NCBI GenBank assembly: GCA_014169315.1
Contig: AP022134.1
Span: forward strand, 208,101 to 272,100
Reading direction: 5' to 3'
From: Enterobacter cloacae
GTDB taxonomy: Bacteria; Pseudomonadota; Gammaproteobacteria; Enterobacterales; Enterobacteriaceae
DNA: 64,000 nucleotides
In this document: in pieces, positions 18,522 to 27,255 of the stretch
Layout of the letters: each line of letters opens with the position of its first letter
Numbering within the stretch: position 1 is the stretch's first letter
Program-made: the position numbers and the translations under genes
Notes under the pieces: generated by a model
Told to the model about the DNA's origin: nothing
What the model saw: the letters and a program-made list of their open reading frames with translations, nothing else
The model's database searches: none

Positions 18522-19094
18522 TTAGTCACTTAGGTTAACTGAGCGGCTTTTATATTTTTCAATTAAAATATGCAAAACTCCCATTGCACCATGTGCATAA
18601 AAATAGACCTCAATGAAAGTAGTAAAGAACTTATGCCAGTGGATTACTGTTTCAGCCAGATTTGACTGCATGGTATTCAACAAGAACCATAGGCCACCTG
18701 AAAGTGCTACAATTAGCAATGCTAGAACTCCAAATCCTTGGATTGTACTGGCAATACCTCCCGAATGTGCATCGGGCAGTCGGAAACTAGTCAACGTTTT
18801 TATATCTTGCTTAATACCACTAAAGTCAAGCCCTACCCATGAAAAATAATAAGTAAAACCTCTTTGAGTAAGCATCCAACTTAACATAATAAAACCACAA
18901 ATAATCAGTCCTAACCCTGAAATAATGTGCATCCAGGTTATAACTCCTTCAAGACTATGTTCACCAATTGCTTCGGTCTCTGTCAGATTAGAGTTAATAA
19001 TTTGTGATAATATTAGAAATGCCACAATGATGTGAAGAATACGAAAAAAAGGAGCGTAATCATGGGGTAATAGATTCCAGAGTCGCAATTTCAT
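18522..19094 (-). CDS. Cytochrome b561/b6-like membrane protein
   Basis: About 190 residues and four or five membrane helices. Heme-ligand-type His residues occur in RILHIIVAF, ITWMHIISG, VIHWHKFF and AHGAMGVLH, matching the cytochrome b561 domain. ATG 19094 is preferred because AAGGA lies 6-7 bp before it; an upstream Met at 19133 is possible. It is markedly AT-rich compared with the CDF gene, and the 200-bp gap between them (18323-18521) is also AT-rich. The two genes probably have different origins. Likely an electron-transfer protein of unknown partner. Confidence 0.75.
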   Translation of the reverse strand: MKLRLWNLLPHDYAPFFRILHIIVAFLILSQIINSNLTETEAIGEHSLEGVITWMHIISGLGLIICGFIMLSWMLTQRGFTYYFSWVGLDFSGIKQDIKTLTSFRLPDAHSGGIASTIQGFGVLALLIVALSGGLWFLLNTMQSNLAETVIHWHKFFTTFIEVYFYAHGAMGVLHILIEKYKSRSVNLSD

Positions 19095-19146
19095 TAATGA
19101 GTCCTTAGTAAATTTATCGATGATCTTAATCATACAAAAGAATTAT

Positions 19147-19966
19147 GGCACTGTTGCAAAGTTAGCGATGAGGCAGCCTTTTGTCTTATTCAAAGGCCTT
19201 ACATTTCAAAAACTCTGCTTACCAGGCGCATTTCGCCCAGGGGATCACCATAATAAAATGCTGAGGCCTGGCCTTTGCGTAGTGCACGCATCACCTCAAT
19301 ACCTTTGATGGTGGCGTAAGCCGTCTTCATGGATTTAAATCCCAGCGTGGCGCCGATTATCCGTTTCAGTTTGCCATGATCGCATTCAATCACGTTGTTC
19401 CGGTACTTAATCTGTCGGTGTTCAACGTCAGACGGGCACCGGCCTTCGCGTTTGAGCAGAGCAAGCGCGCGACCATAGGCGGGCGCTTTATCCGTGTTGA
19501 TGAATCGCGGGATCTGCCACTTCTTCACGTTGTTGAGGATTTTACCCAGAAACCGGTATGCAGCTTTGCTGTTACGACGGGAGGAGAGATAAAAATCGAC
19601 AGTGCGGCCCCGGCTGTCGACGGCCCGGTACAGATACGCCCAGCGGCCATTGACCTTCACGTAGGTTTCATCCATGTGCCACGGGCAAAGATCGGAAGGG
19701 TTACGCCAGTACCAGCGCAGCCGTTTTTCCATTTCAGGCGCATAACGCTGAACCCAGCGGTAAATCGTGGAGTGATCGACATTCACTCCGCGTTCAGCCA
19801 GCATCTCCTGCAGCTCACGGTAACTGATGCCGTATTTGCAGTACCAGCGTACGGCCCACAGAATGATGTCACGCTGAAAATGCCGGCCTTTGAATGGGTT
19901 CATGTGCAGCTCCATCAGCAAAAGGGGATGATAAGTTTATCACCACCGACTATTTGCAACAGTGCC
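19147..19966 (-). mobile_element. IS26, copy 1 (820 bp, transposase on minus strand)
   Basis: Bounded by the 14-bp inverted repeats GGCACTGTTGCAAA and TTTGCAACAGTGCC; length exactly 820 bp. Its flanking octamers (AGAATTAT left, AAGCTAAC right) do not match, so it has recombined or formed an adjacent deletion since insertion. It is inverted relative to copy 2. Confidence 0.97.
19199..19903 (-). CDS. tnpA: IS26 transposase
   Basis: An intact 234-residue IS6-family DDE transposase. It has the helix-turn-helix region ([20 protein letters not shown]), catalytic Asp in [10 protein letters not shown], Asp in [10 protein letters not shown], and Glu in [13 protein letters not shown]. The start is the Met of MNPFKGRHF, which has GGAG 7 bp upstream. 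Confidence 0.97.
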   Translation of the reverse strand: MNPFKGRHFQRDIILWAVRWYCKYGISYRELQEMLAERGVNVDHSTIYRWVQRYAPEMEKRLRWYWRNPSDLCPWHMDETYVKVNGRWAYLYRAVDSRGRTVDFYLSSRRNSKAAYRFLGKILNNVKKWQIPRFINTDKAPAYGRALALLKREGRCPSDVEHRQIKYRNNVIECDHGKLKRIIGATLGFKSMKTAYATIKGIEVMRALRKGQASAFYYGDPLGEMRLVSRVFEM

Positions 19967-20448
19967 AAGCTAACTGGTTTAACGATGCTCAGGAACACAC
20001 TTTCAATCTCGATATTCGTGAAGTCACGCTCAGTGATAAACCTGAAGTACCTGAAAACGATGCCTATGCTTACATTAATGAGCATGTGCCGGATCATGAT
20101 GTACTTCTAGCAGGTTTCCCCTGTCAACCGTTTAGCCTTGCGGGCGTAAGCAAGAAAAACTCGCTCGGGCGCGCGCATGGTTTCGAATGTGAGGCTCAGG
20201 GAACGCTTTTCTTCGATGTGGCGCGTATTATCCGCGCAAAAAAACCTGCCATCTTTGTTCTTGAAAACGTTAAAAACCTGAAGAGCCATGACAAGGGTAA
20301 AACCTTTAAAGTCATCATGGATACCCTCGACGAACTGGGCTATGAAGTTGCGGATGCAGCTGAGATGGGCAAAAACGATCCTAAAGTTATCGACGGAAAG
20401 CACTTTTTACCTCAGCACCGAGAACGTATCGTTTTGGTCGGTTTCCGC
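19967..20448 (+). pseudogene. dcm: Internal fragment of a C5 cytosine DNA methyltransferase gene (dcm-like)
   Basis: About 160 codons without either end. Motif IV is present as [12 protein letters not shown] with catalytic Cys, motif VI as FVLENVKNL with the Glu-Asn-Val, and motif VIII as [11 protein letters not shown]. Both the SAM-binding N-terminus and the target-recognition C-terminus are missing, replaced by IS26 at each side. No complete reading frame can be made, so no activity is expected. It marks a lost dcm gene from an ancestral plasmid or phage. Confidence 0.92.
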
Positions 20449-21268
20449 GGCACTGTTGCAAATAGTCGGTGGTGATAAACTTATCATCCCCTTTTGCTGA
20501 TGGAGCTGCACATGAACCCATTCAAAGGCCGGCATTTTCAGCGTGACATCATTCTGTGGGCCGTACGCTGGTACTGCAAATACGGCATCAGTTACCGTGA
20601 GCTGCAGGAGATGCTGGCTGAACGCGGAGTGAATGTCGATCACTCCACGATTTACCGCTGGGTTCAGCGTTATGCGCCTGAAATGGAAAAACGGCTGCGC
20701 TGGTACTGGCGTAACCCTTCCGATCTTTGCCCGTGGCACATGGATGAAACCTACGTGAAGGTCAATGGCCGCTGGGCGTATCTGTACCGGGCCGTCGACA
20801 GCCGGGGCCGCACTGTCGATTTTTATCTCTCCTCCCGTCGTAACAGCAAAGCTGCATACCGGTTTCTGGGTAAAATCCTCAACAACGTGAAGAAGTGGCA
20901 GATCCCGCGATTCATCAACACGGATAAAGCGCCCGCCTATGGTCGCGCGCTTGCTCTGCTCAAACGCGAAGGCCGGTGCCCGTCTGACGTTGAACACCGA
21001 CAGATTAAGTACCGGAACAACGTGATTGAATGCGATCATGGCAAACTGAAACGGATAATCGGCGCCACGCTGGGATTTAAATCCATGAAGACGGCTTACG
21101 CCACCATCAAAGGTATTGAGGTGATGCGTGCACTACGCAAAGGCCAGGCCTCAGCATTTTATTATGGTGATCCCCTGGGCGAAATGCGCCTGGTAAGCAG
21201 AGTTTTTGAAATGTAAGGCCTTTGAATAAGACAAAAGGCTGCCTCATCGCTAACTTTGCAACAGTGCC
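20449..21268 (+). mobile_element. IS26, copy 2 (820 bp, transposase on plus strand)
   Basis: Same 14-bp ends and length as copy 1 but opposite orientation. Flanking octamers are GTTTCCGC and ATGTAAGG, again without a target duplication. The two copies hold the 482-bp methyltransferase fragment between them. Confidence 0.97.
20512..21216 (+). CDS. tnpA: IS26 transposase
   Basis: Identical in translation to copy 1 (234 residues with the same DDE residues). Intact. Confidence 0.97.
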   Translation: MNPFKGRHFQRDIILWAVRWYCKYGISYRELQEMLAERGVNVDHSTIYRWVQRYAPEMEKRLRWYWRNPSDLCPWHMDETYVKVNGRWAYLYRAVDSRGRTVDFYLSSRRNSKAAYRFLGKILNNVKKWQIPRFINTDKAPAYGRALALLKREGRCPSDVEHRQIKYRNNVIECDHGKLKRIIGATLGFKSMKTAYATIKGIEVMRALRKGQASAFYYGDPLGEMRLVSRVFEM

Positions 21269-21316
21269 ATGTAAGGTGGGATAGGTAGAAGAGGAGTAGA
21301 CGCTTGTAAGCGAGGC

Positions 21317-21341
21317 AAAAAAAAGGCACGGAAACCGTGCC
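21317..21341 (-). terminator. Terminator of the 21.4-35.9 kb cluster
   Basis: On the minus strand GGCACGG pairs with CCGTGCC (21325-21341) and is followed by eight Ts (plus-strand A run 21317-21324). It sits 40 bp after the stop of the last gene of the cluster and just beside IS26 copy 2. Confidence 0.85.
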
Positions 21342-21380
21342 ATAAGAGTATGTGAGAAAAAATCAAAATCAGGGAAAGAA

Positions 21381-22337
21381 TCAAGCAGCTTGTGAAACTG
21401 AATCTCCAACTGCAAGATTTAAATTTCTTAGGTTATCGAAAACTTCAGATACTAAGTCATTACGGTCGTGGATTTTAATCCGCCCACCGGTTAACTCTGA
21501 AACATAAACGGTATGGCAGAGGTCAGTAACCACTTCGCCGTATTCATCAACGACTTCCAAAGATGCAATCATCGGAATATAAGAAGCCGCAGCATAGCTC
21601 TCATAAATACTTATTATGGAGTCATTGTTGCGTCGAGAAATTACCCTACCAGAAGGTAAAGCCTCATCTTCCATATAGCAATCAGATAGGTCCTCACAGA
21701 AGTCATTTTCTTTAAGTGAAATATTAAGGGTCAATTCACTGTTGATAGAGCGTGAATAAGAATATTCACTCAGTTTATAGCAAGCCAAACTTATATCACT
21801 AAAAGTTTCATAAGCTTTATAGAGGCTCGATGTTATAGACTCAGATACAAATGTTATTAGTCCAATAAAATGAGTATCCCAGAACTGTTGCAAAGCAAAA
21901 CGGGCAATCATAACCTGACCATCAACCTGCATCAGTCTGTTATATTCATCCCGGTCATAACCTTTCGACTGAGAAACATCATTAGACATGCTAAGAACTT
22001 CACTACAAACATCATCATATTCAAAACGGCTAGTTGCAAAGTGTTTTCCTGAAATCTCAAGGTACTGACCAGAGACTGCGTCAAACACCTCAAGAAAGTA
22101 ACAGAGTCGAGATTTTAAAGATTCTCTGTTTAAAGCTTCTATTTCATTCTCAGAGATACTATCGACATATAAATCAACAGCATTCTTGAGTTCAATAGCT
22201 TTGATATTACAGGTAAAAGAAAGCTCGTCACTTTGACAATGGCAAACACTTAATACTATATCCGCCTCATCAAAATCTATGCCAAGATAGCTCAGAACTG
22301 CTCGGACATAGTTTTTATCATCAGATGAATGTGTCAT
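21381..22337 (-). CDS. Unknown protein, member A of a five-gene paralog family, 318 residues
   Basis: Soluble, acidic, with no signal peptide. It aligns by eye with the next gene upstream over most of its length: both have YVRAVL/FVSAFL near the start, an acidic beta segment, a VDGQVMIARFALQQF / VDGKVLVAKFALKQF block, and an end of the form LVSEVFDNLRN. Start ATG 22337 is chosen because GAGGT lies 8 bp before it; a GTG at 22343 is the alternative. It is the last gene of the cluster. No domain recognised. Confidence 0.65.
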   Translation of the reverse strand: MTHSSDDKNYVRAVLSYLGIDFDEADIVLSVCHCQSDELSFTCNIKAIELKNAVDLYVDSISENEIEALNRESLKSRLCYFLEVFDAVSGQYLEISGKHFATSRFEYDDVCSEVLSMSNDVSQSKGYDRDEYNRLMQVDGQVMIARFALQQFWDTHFIGLITFVSESITSSLYKAYETFSDISLACYKLSEYSYSRSINSELTLNISLKENDFCEDLSDCYMEDEALPSGRVISRRNNDSIISIYESYAAASYIPMIASLEVVDEYGEVVTDLCHTVYVSELTGGRIKIHDRNDLVSEVFDNLRNLNLAVGDSVSQAA

Positions 22338-22359
22338 ATACACTACCTCAAATTTGAGA

Positions 22360-22398
22360 GGAAGTGCCCCAGAAGGGAAGCGACTTCCCCACTGGGTT
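22360..22398 (-). promoter_or_regulatory. Intercistronic switch element before paralog A
   Basis: Hairpin I: CCCAG/CTGGG with GGGAAG/CTTCCC. Alternative hairpin II: GGAAGT/ACTTCC, using part of stem I. A palindrome CTCAAATTTGAG just after it can cover the GAGG ribosome site. Another AAAGTNACTTT site lies 80 bp upstream (22478-22488). Confidence 0.65.
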
Positions 22399-22508
22399 AG
22401 ATAAAAGTTTGGTTAAGCTAAAAGAAGATGCCAGCGACAGATTTTACATTGTCATAGACAAGTGTCTTCAGCCAACCAAAGTTACTTTTTTGGACTGAAG
22501 CAAAAGGA

Positions 22509-23447
22509 TCATTGAGACGCGTTACGAAAATCGTCAAAAGCTTCAGTTATTAGTAATGTGCGATCAGTTACTCTGTATCGGTCATTACTTTCGAGAGATA
22601 CGTAAGTTGAATGCGAAGAATCACAGACAACACGCCCTCTTTTATTGATCAATCTTACTTCCATCATCACCGGCACATTGATAATTGAAGCAACATCGGT
22701 ATAGAGGGATATGAGGGCATCATTGTCACAATATAACGCCCCGTTCCCATCAAATGTATCGTTAAACTTAATATATATATCTGGCATATTTGCCGGATAA
22801 TCATCAGTATTGAAATCAATGCATAACTTTAAGTCATCATTAATACGGCGATTAATCTTATGCTGCCCAACACGTACAAAGCCATGTTCAACAGCTTTGA
22901 TAATCCTTAAAGTTTCATTAAGACAATCTGTAATTCTTTTCTCGACAAATGAGATAAAGTCACCAAAGTCGGAATGAAAAAACTGTTTAAGTGCAAATTT
23001 CGCAACTAACACTTTCCCATCCACCTTCATTTTATCGAGATAAAGATTTCTTATAGCATCAGTAGAAGAATTAGCTTTAGATAACTCTTCACAGTCATTA
23101 ATAATCATTGAAACAATATCAATAACTTTAACTGGGCTTAAAGTATTACTATATCCGCGAATATCAAACGTAAAAAATCCGAAATTCTTAAATACTCCAA
23201 GAAAATAAATTATTTTTTGTTTCAAAAGAATAGAATCGGAGTAAGATGCGTTGTGCTTTATTAGTTCAGATATGTAGAGATCCAACATACAATTTAAATT
23301 ATCGATATCTACATCGTAATCAAAGGTTACTTTGTCGAACGAAGTATCAGATAATTGAACGGTTATATCGTCAGCGGGAACATTAAGGCCTAAATTTTGA
23401 TAAAGAAAGGCACTAACAAATTCCACGTGGTCAGATTCTTTAAACAT
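22509..23447 (-). CDS. Unknown protein, paralog B, 312 residues
   Basis: Closest relative in the window of paralog A, sharing order and spacing of motifs (FVSAFLYQNLGL, LDLYISEL, VDGKVLVAKFALKQF, YVSLESNDRYRV, ITEAFDDFRNA). Predicted alpha/beta, no membrane segment. AGGT lies 8-9 bp before the ATG. The similarity looks moderate, so duplication is old. Function unknown. Confidence 0.65.
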   Translation of the reverse strand: MFKESDHVEFVSAFLYQNLGLNVPADDITVQLSDTSFDKVTFDYDVDIDNLNCMLDLYISELIKHNASYSDSILLKQKIIYFLGVFKNFGFFTFDIRGYSNTLSPVKVIDIVSMIINDCEELSKANSSTDAIRNLYLDKMKVDGKVLVAKFALKQFFHSDFGDFISFVEKRITDCLNETLRIIKAVEHGFVRVGQHKINRRINDDLKLCIDFNTDDYPANMPDIYIKFNDTFDGNGALYCDNDALISLYTDVASIINVPVMMEVRLINKRGRVVCDSSHSTYVSLESNDRYRVTDRTLLITEAFDDFRNASQ

Positions 23448-23470
23448 TTACACTACCTCATGACTAAAAA

Positions 23471-23510
23471 GGAAGTGCTTCCCACCGGGAAGCAAGTTCC
23501 CGGATGGGTT
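23471..23510 (-). promoter_or_regulatory. Intercistronic switch element before paralog B
   Basis: Hairpin I: CCCA-CCGGGAA / TTCCCGG-TGGG. Alternatives: GCTTCCC/GGGAAGC, and an imperfect pairing of GGAA...GCTT with AAGC...TTCC. Followed by TTTTTAG and then the AGGT ribosome site. Confidence 0.6.
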
Positions 23511-23513
23511 AGA

Positions 23514-24434
23514 TTAATTATAAAAGAGTTCTTCAGAAGGTACATGCATTTCTGGTTTGAACTGTTTTAAGGAGTTGTTTATAGCTTTTCGATATAACCC
23601 TGAAGAGTGTGGCTTAAACATTTGATATTCCGTAACGAGCAGAGGAGACGTAAAGCATCCTAAGTTCACTAGTGAAATATTTGATGTTTCTTCACAAACA
23701 TCTAATTCAGCGTATATCCGCCTCTTCATTACCCTGCCTGCTAAATAGCGACGAACATGATTTATAAACTTGTCCGCATCTGATATAGAATTAACTATAT
23801 AATCAGATGTGACTATCTGATTAGATACAGTTTCAGGTATAGCTTCGGCTATTATTTTTACGTTCATTTCATAATCAACACTATGGAAGCAAGCAAGAAT
23901 TTGTGGCTTCGCGCTTTCTAAAATCTTTTCAAGAACAGAAAAAATCAGAGAGAACTCGTTTAAAATTCGCTTTTGTATAAGTCCATGTAGATGTTTTATG
24001 AAAGGAGAACCGTGTTCAACAAGGCCTAGTATAAGATCCTTAGAGGCCAAATCTGAGCGGTAATAAACGTATTCTAGATTATCCCGGTTAAATCCTTTGA
24101 TAAGCAAATCAGGCTGCTCTGAGACCAGTCGTAAATGAGTTGAAGCTATAGAAACTTCAAAACGAAAGTTCGCGAGATTTACAGGGCCTGCTTTTAATGT
24201 AGCCGCTTCGGAAAAATAAATGAAAAGAGGATGCAAATCATCGTTACCACAGTAAAGATGGTCTGCGCCCTTAAGATATTTCACCAAATGAGGTAGAAAA
24301 GATATTACTGGAATATCAGCCACAAATCGAATATGCCGAAATGGTTTTGAATCCAAATATATATTTTCCACTACAGCGCCAACAAAACCCATTTTAACAA
24401 GAATAGATTCAACTAACTTTTGTATCGCATTCAT
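23514..24434 (-). CDS. Unknown protein, paralog-like C, 306 residues
   Basis: Soluble, helical middle (LHGLIQKRILNEFSLIFSVL). It shares length, position and general layout with A and B: an N-terminal helix, a beta segment near residues 30-40 (FRHIRFVADIPVI) and a long C-terminal beta/coil part. Direct residue identity to A or B is low, so homology is tentative. Start ATG 24434 has no strong ribosome site (only weak purine stretches). Function unknown. Confidence 0.6.
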   Translation of the reverse strand: MNAIQKLVESILVKMGFVGAVVENIYLDSKPFRHIRFVADIPVISFLPHLVKYLKGADHLYCGNDDLHPLFIYFSEAATLKAGPVNLANFRFEVSIASTHLRLVSEQPDLLIKGFNRDNLEYVYYRSDLASKDLILGLVEHGSPFIKHLHGLIQKRILNEFSLIFSVLEKILESAKPQILACFHSVDYEMNVKIIAEAIPETVSNQIVTSDYIVNSISDADKFINHVRRYLAGRVMKRRIYAELDVCEETSNISLVNLGCFTSPLLVTEYQMFKPHSSGLYRKAINNSLKQFKPEMHVPSEELFYN

Positions 24435-24453
24435 TTAAATACCCTCTTAATAG

Positions 24454-24489
24454 AGGGATTTCTCCCAAAGGGAGAAATCCCTATGGGAG
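24454..24489 (-). promoter_or_regulatory. Intercistronic switch element before gene C
   Basis: Hairpin I: CTCCCA-AGGG / CCCT-TGGGAG with loop ATTTCT. The segment directly 3' of stem I contains AGAAAT, an exact complement of the loop, so hairpin II (AGGGATTTCTCCC / GGGAGAAATCCCT, 13 bp) can replace it. Confidence 0.7.
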
Positions 24490-24502
24490 AAAATAATTTT
24501 AA

Positions 24503-25438
24503 TTAATAATTGTAGCGAAGCGCATGTTCTTTTTCACTAAGATGGTTTTCATATTCCGACTTACCAGAACTTAAACACTCTTTGAAAAAGACCTTTGAAA
24601 AATTCTTCAAGTCACTTCGGTTGTTAATTTCTTTGTCAGACATCAACTTAGCTGAGTGTGAGGTATCCACAGGCCCCAACCACCATTCATATTTAATATA
24701 AACACAATTGGTTTTTGTATGTCCATTTAGAAATCGTTTTGCATTTCTAAGTATTTTTCTACAACCGTTAAGGTCTGAAAGTAAGATATCTGGAGCAATG
24801 AGCTCTTCCAGAATATGACCAGGTAAGCCTTTCCTAAAAAGCTCAACATCGTAACTACAATACCAGTCACGATAATTAAAAGCTTTAATAAGTCTTTCAG
24901 GTGTATCCAAAGATATCTTATTCAGGATTTTTAATGCAAAGCATACAGCATCTTTTAACAACTCGTGCACCTCAACATTGATAAATGAGAAAAACGAGCT
25001 TAATTCTTTCTCTAAGGAATTATACAACTTACCGTAAATATCCTGAGAAAAAAGATACTGCAATCTTTCTTTATTATAAGTGCAATTCGAAATTGAATAG
25101 ACTTCTCCTCTTTCGATTTTGCACCCTTCCCTTAAAACTATAGGAAACCTCAAATGGTTAACAATGAAAGAATGATTCTTTCTTTGCTTCAAAGCATCTA
25201 ATTGAAATTTCGTAATTTCCTCCAGATTTGCATCTTCAAAACCTGGAAAGGGAATATCACAGAAACAAGAACTATATGCTTTTGCTGATTCATACATAAA
25301 CTCCAGTGAAACATCAGCATCAAAAGACATACCAGAGAACATGCCCTGCCCATTGTCTAAAAATGTAATGTTTTTAACCTGTATTTTTTTATGTTGAACA
25401 ACCAAAAAGGCATTAATGATTTTTTCGATAATTTTCAT
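24503..25438 (-). CDS. Unknown protein, paralog-like D, 311 residues
   Basis: Soluble with a Cys-containing first half and a helical middle (ELSSFFSFINVEVHELLKDA), again about 300 residues like its neighbours. The frame runs open to 25492, but its first 18 codons translate the switch element, so ATG 25438 is taken as the start. Function unknown. The N-terminal layout (KIIEKIINAFLV, then a beta pair) resembles C and E. Confidence 0.6.
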   Translation of the reverse strand: MKIIEKIINAFLVVQHKKIQVKNITFLDNGQGMFSGMSFDADVSLEFMYESAKAYSSCFCDIPFPGFEDANLEEITKFQLDALKQRKNHSFIVNHLRFPIVLREGCKIERGEVYSISNCTYNKERLQYLFSQDIYGKLYNSLEKELSSFFSFINVEVHELLKDAVCFALKILNKISLDTPERLIKAFNYRDWYCSYDVELFRKGLPGHILEELIAPDILLSDLNGCRKILRNAKRFLNGHTKTNCVYIKYEWWLGPVDTSHSAKLMSDKEINNRSDLKNFSKVFFKECLSSGKSEYENHLSEKEHALRYNY

Positions 25439-25460
25439 GTGATCCTCTCTCAATAAAAAA

Positions 25461-25497
25461 GGGATCACTCCCATATGGGGTGTGATCCCCACATGGG
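25461..25497 (-). promoter_or_regulatory. Intercistronic switch element before gene D
   Basis: Hairpin I: CCCAT-TGGGG / CCCCA-ATGGG with loop ATCACA. The 3' segment GTGAT complements the loop, giving hairpin II GGGATCAC/GTGATCCC, which is directly followed by TTTTTT and so reads as a terminator. Confidence 0.75.
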
Positions 25498-25507
25498 TAT
25501 AATTTAA

Positions 25508-26386
25508 TTAAAAATCTGTAAGACCTAAATCTTTATTTCTACCACAAACTGTAGAAGATATAAGACGTTTTACTCGCTTTCGAGCACTTCGGCCTGACGT
25601 ATCTTTCAAGTACATCGGTAATGACAATGATGAGATTTGATTACTTCGCTTATGATGGCAGACTATATAGCCCTGCCTCCACCCCGAACGCACAAACTCA
25701 CGGATGCGGTTAATATATGCCGAAGCTTGAGATTTTGTACTTATCGATTCAGAACACTTTAAGTTCTGTTCGATAGAGTAAAGCTCAGCCGCCATTAATT
25801 TCACCTCATACAGGTCATCCCCATAACTTATAGTTTTCAACAGCTCTTCCTTTTCCCGAATGAAAAATACTTGCTGCATTCCAAGGATCAGGTCATAGGC
25901 CTCTCGAAAGAGGTCGATAAGCTTATTACGAACATAAATCATAAACTCCTCAAAGTGCTGAAGCCAGAAATAAGCCGCATTACTTATTTGTGAATTGTGA
26001 GAACAAACAAGCCCTTTAGCAAGCTCGACCTCTTCCTCCCGAAAAGTAAAGTTACTTTTCTTAAACCGACTTTGTTCAAAAATGCTTTGATGCATTTCTA
26101 TCCATACAGAAACAAAACCGAGGGATTCAAATTCTTCGTTTAACAAATGTAAACTTTCGAAGATTTTCTGAATTTCGATCCCGATGTCATATGACAGTGG
26201 ACATTCTTTTATAGAATAAACATAACCGGGTAGGAAGTGAGATAAATGCTCAGTTCGCAAATATAAACTGAATTTAAGTTCTGTCAGTGGTTGTTTCAAA
26301 GATAATTTAGATGATTCGCTTATATTTACTGGTTCAACACCATTTCTAATCAAAATAGCTTTTACCAGGTCCGTAGCTAACTTCAT
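25508..26386 (-). CDS. Unknown protein, paralog-like E, 292 residues
   Basis: Soluble, with an N-terminal helix (LATDLVKAILIRNG), a beta segment (LKFSLYLRTEH) and an Arg/Ser-rich C-terminal tail (GRSARKRVKRLISST) that could bind nucleic acid. It contains one AAAGTNACTTT site (26048-26058, read as Ser-Asn-Phe). First of the five-gene A-E run. Function unknown. Confidence 0.6.
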   Translation of the reverse strand: MKLATDLVKAILIRNGVEPVNISESSKLSLKQPLTELKFSLYLRTEHLSHFLPGYVYSIKECPLSYDIGIEIQKIFESLHLLNEEFESLGFVSVWIEMHQSIFEQSRFKKSNFTFREEEVELAKGLVCSHNSQISNAAYFWLQHFEEFMIYVRNKLIDLFREAYDLILGMQQVFFIREKEELLKTISYGDDLYEVKLMAAELYSIEQNLKCSESISTKSQASAYINRIREFVRSGWRQGYIVCHHKRSNQISSLSLPMYLKDTSGRSARKRVKRLISSTVCGRNKDLGLTDF

Positions 26387-26407
26387 ACAGCCTCCAGTCG
26401 TTATTGA

Positions 26408-26437
26408 GGCCTCCCTGATGCAGGTTGGCCATCAGGG
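26408..26437 (-). promoter_or_regulatory. Intercistronic switch element before gene E
   Basis: Hairpin I: CCCTGATG/CATCAGGG with loop GCCAACCTG. GGCC at the 5' edge of the loop can pair with GGCC in the 3' segment (GAGGCCTC). The weakest member for loop pairing. Confidence 0.5.
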
Positions 26438-26464
26438 AAAATATGTAAATCAATTAGCAACCAA

Positions 26465-26986
26465 TCAGACCGTTGCCATTACATTGTCAATGTATCTGAC
26501 AAGGGATGGGCGGTCGTCCTGTAAGGCAAAACGGCGAAGGTCATCAAGATTATACGCAGGAAGATAATCAGCGTAACCTCGAATACGAAGGTCCTCAACC
26601 ACAACTTTTATATACTCAAATCGTCCAAGATTTCCTTTTAATGGGGGTTTTCCTGGACTAGACAGCATATCGTCTGCTTGCTCCCATGTGATTTCTTTAG
26701 CTTCACCACTATGTAGATCAAGATGGACATATATGAATGACTTATAATCTCCACGGCAACGAAGATAATATTTCGGATAGAAATATTTGTCACAACGCAA
26801 CAAACACGTTCCTGAAGGACGAACTACGTACAACAGGTTTCTGTCATTTTCTAATATGCCATGTTTCAAAATCGTTATATCTATCTCATTATCATGCAGC
26901 AAATAGCATGACGATGGTTCATTGACGATGCGCGATTTTATAACAGCAGCAAATTTATTAAAAACTTCGTTAGTTTGAAAATTCAT
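26465..26986 (-). CDS. Unknown protein, 173 residues
   Basis: A soluble, beta-rich N-terminal half with Tyr/Cys residues (YLLHDNEIDITIL, CLLRCDKYFYPKYYLRC) and a C-terminal half with helices (LDDLRRFALQDDRPSLVRYI). No recognised domain. It lies between the primase-like gene and the paralog run, after a likely terminator, so it may start its own transcript. Function unknown. Confidence 0.6.
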   Translation of the reverse strand: MNFQTNEVFNKFAAVIKSRIVNEPSSCYLLHDNEIDITILKHGILENDRNLLYVVRPSGTCLLRCDKYFYPKYYLRCRGDYKSFIYVHLDLHSGEAKEITWEQADDMLSSPGKPPLKGNLGRFEYIKVVVEDLRIRGYADYLPAYNLDDLRRFALQDDRPSLVRYIDNVMATV

Positions 26987-27012
26987 TAAAATGCTCTCCG
27001 ATGTAAAACGAC

Positions 27013-27047
27013 GAGCATCACCATAACGGTAATACTCCCGTTATGGG
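27013..27047 (-). promoter_or_regulatory. Intercistronic switch element before the 173-residue gene
   Basis: Hairpin I: CCATAACGG/CCGTTATGG with loop GAGTATTA. The next eight bases, TGATGCTC, pair with the whole loop (8 bp including G-U pairs). The loop and its partner have nothing in common in sequence with the other elements, yet pair. Confidence 0.75.
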
Positions 27048-27183
27048 TTTTAATAGTTTATGGAATAACCATGTCATACAACCGACCATAGCCAGTAGTA
27101 CCGCACATTTATTTAACTGAGCAAGCATCTCAGCCGTGAAAAGACCTTAAAGGCAGGTAATTATCACGAAGGAAAGCGGTTAT

Positions 27184-27251
27184 CTTATCAATACAATTTA
27201 AAAAATAATATTGATAAGATAACCCCCCCCGCAAAATGCGGGGGAGTTATC
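27184..27251 (-). terminator. Paired inverted repeats after the primase-like gene
   Basis: On the minus strand GATAAC-CCCCCGC / GCGGGGG-GTTATC (27218-27251) lies 5 bp after the stop codon. An adjacent 10-bp inverted repeat CTTATCAATA / TATTGATAAG (27184-27218) shares its edge. The first is probably a terminator with a weak T run. The 269-bp gap 26987-27255 holds no gene. Confidence 0.6.
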
Positions 27252-27255
27252 GTTG

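Noticed and set aside
19147..21268. IS26 composite transposon with target duplication
   Set aside because: The copies are inverted, flanks do not match, and only a gene fragment lies between; it is a rearranged remnant.
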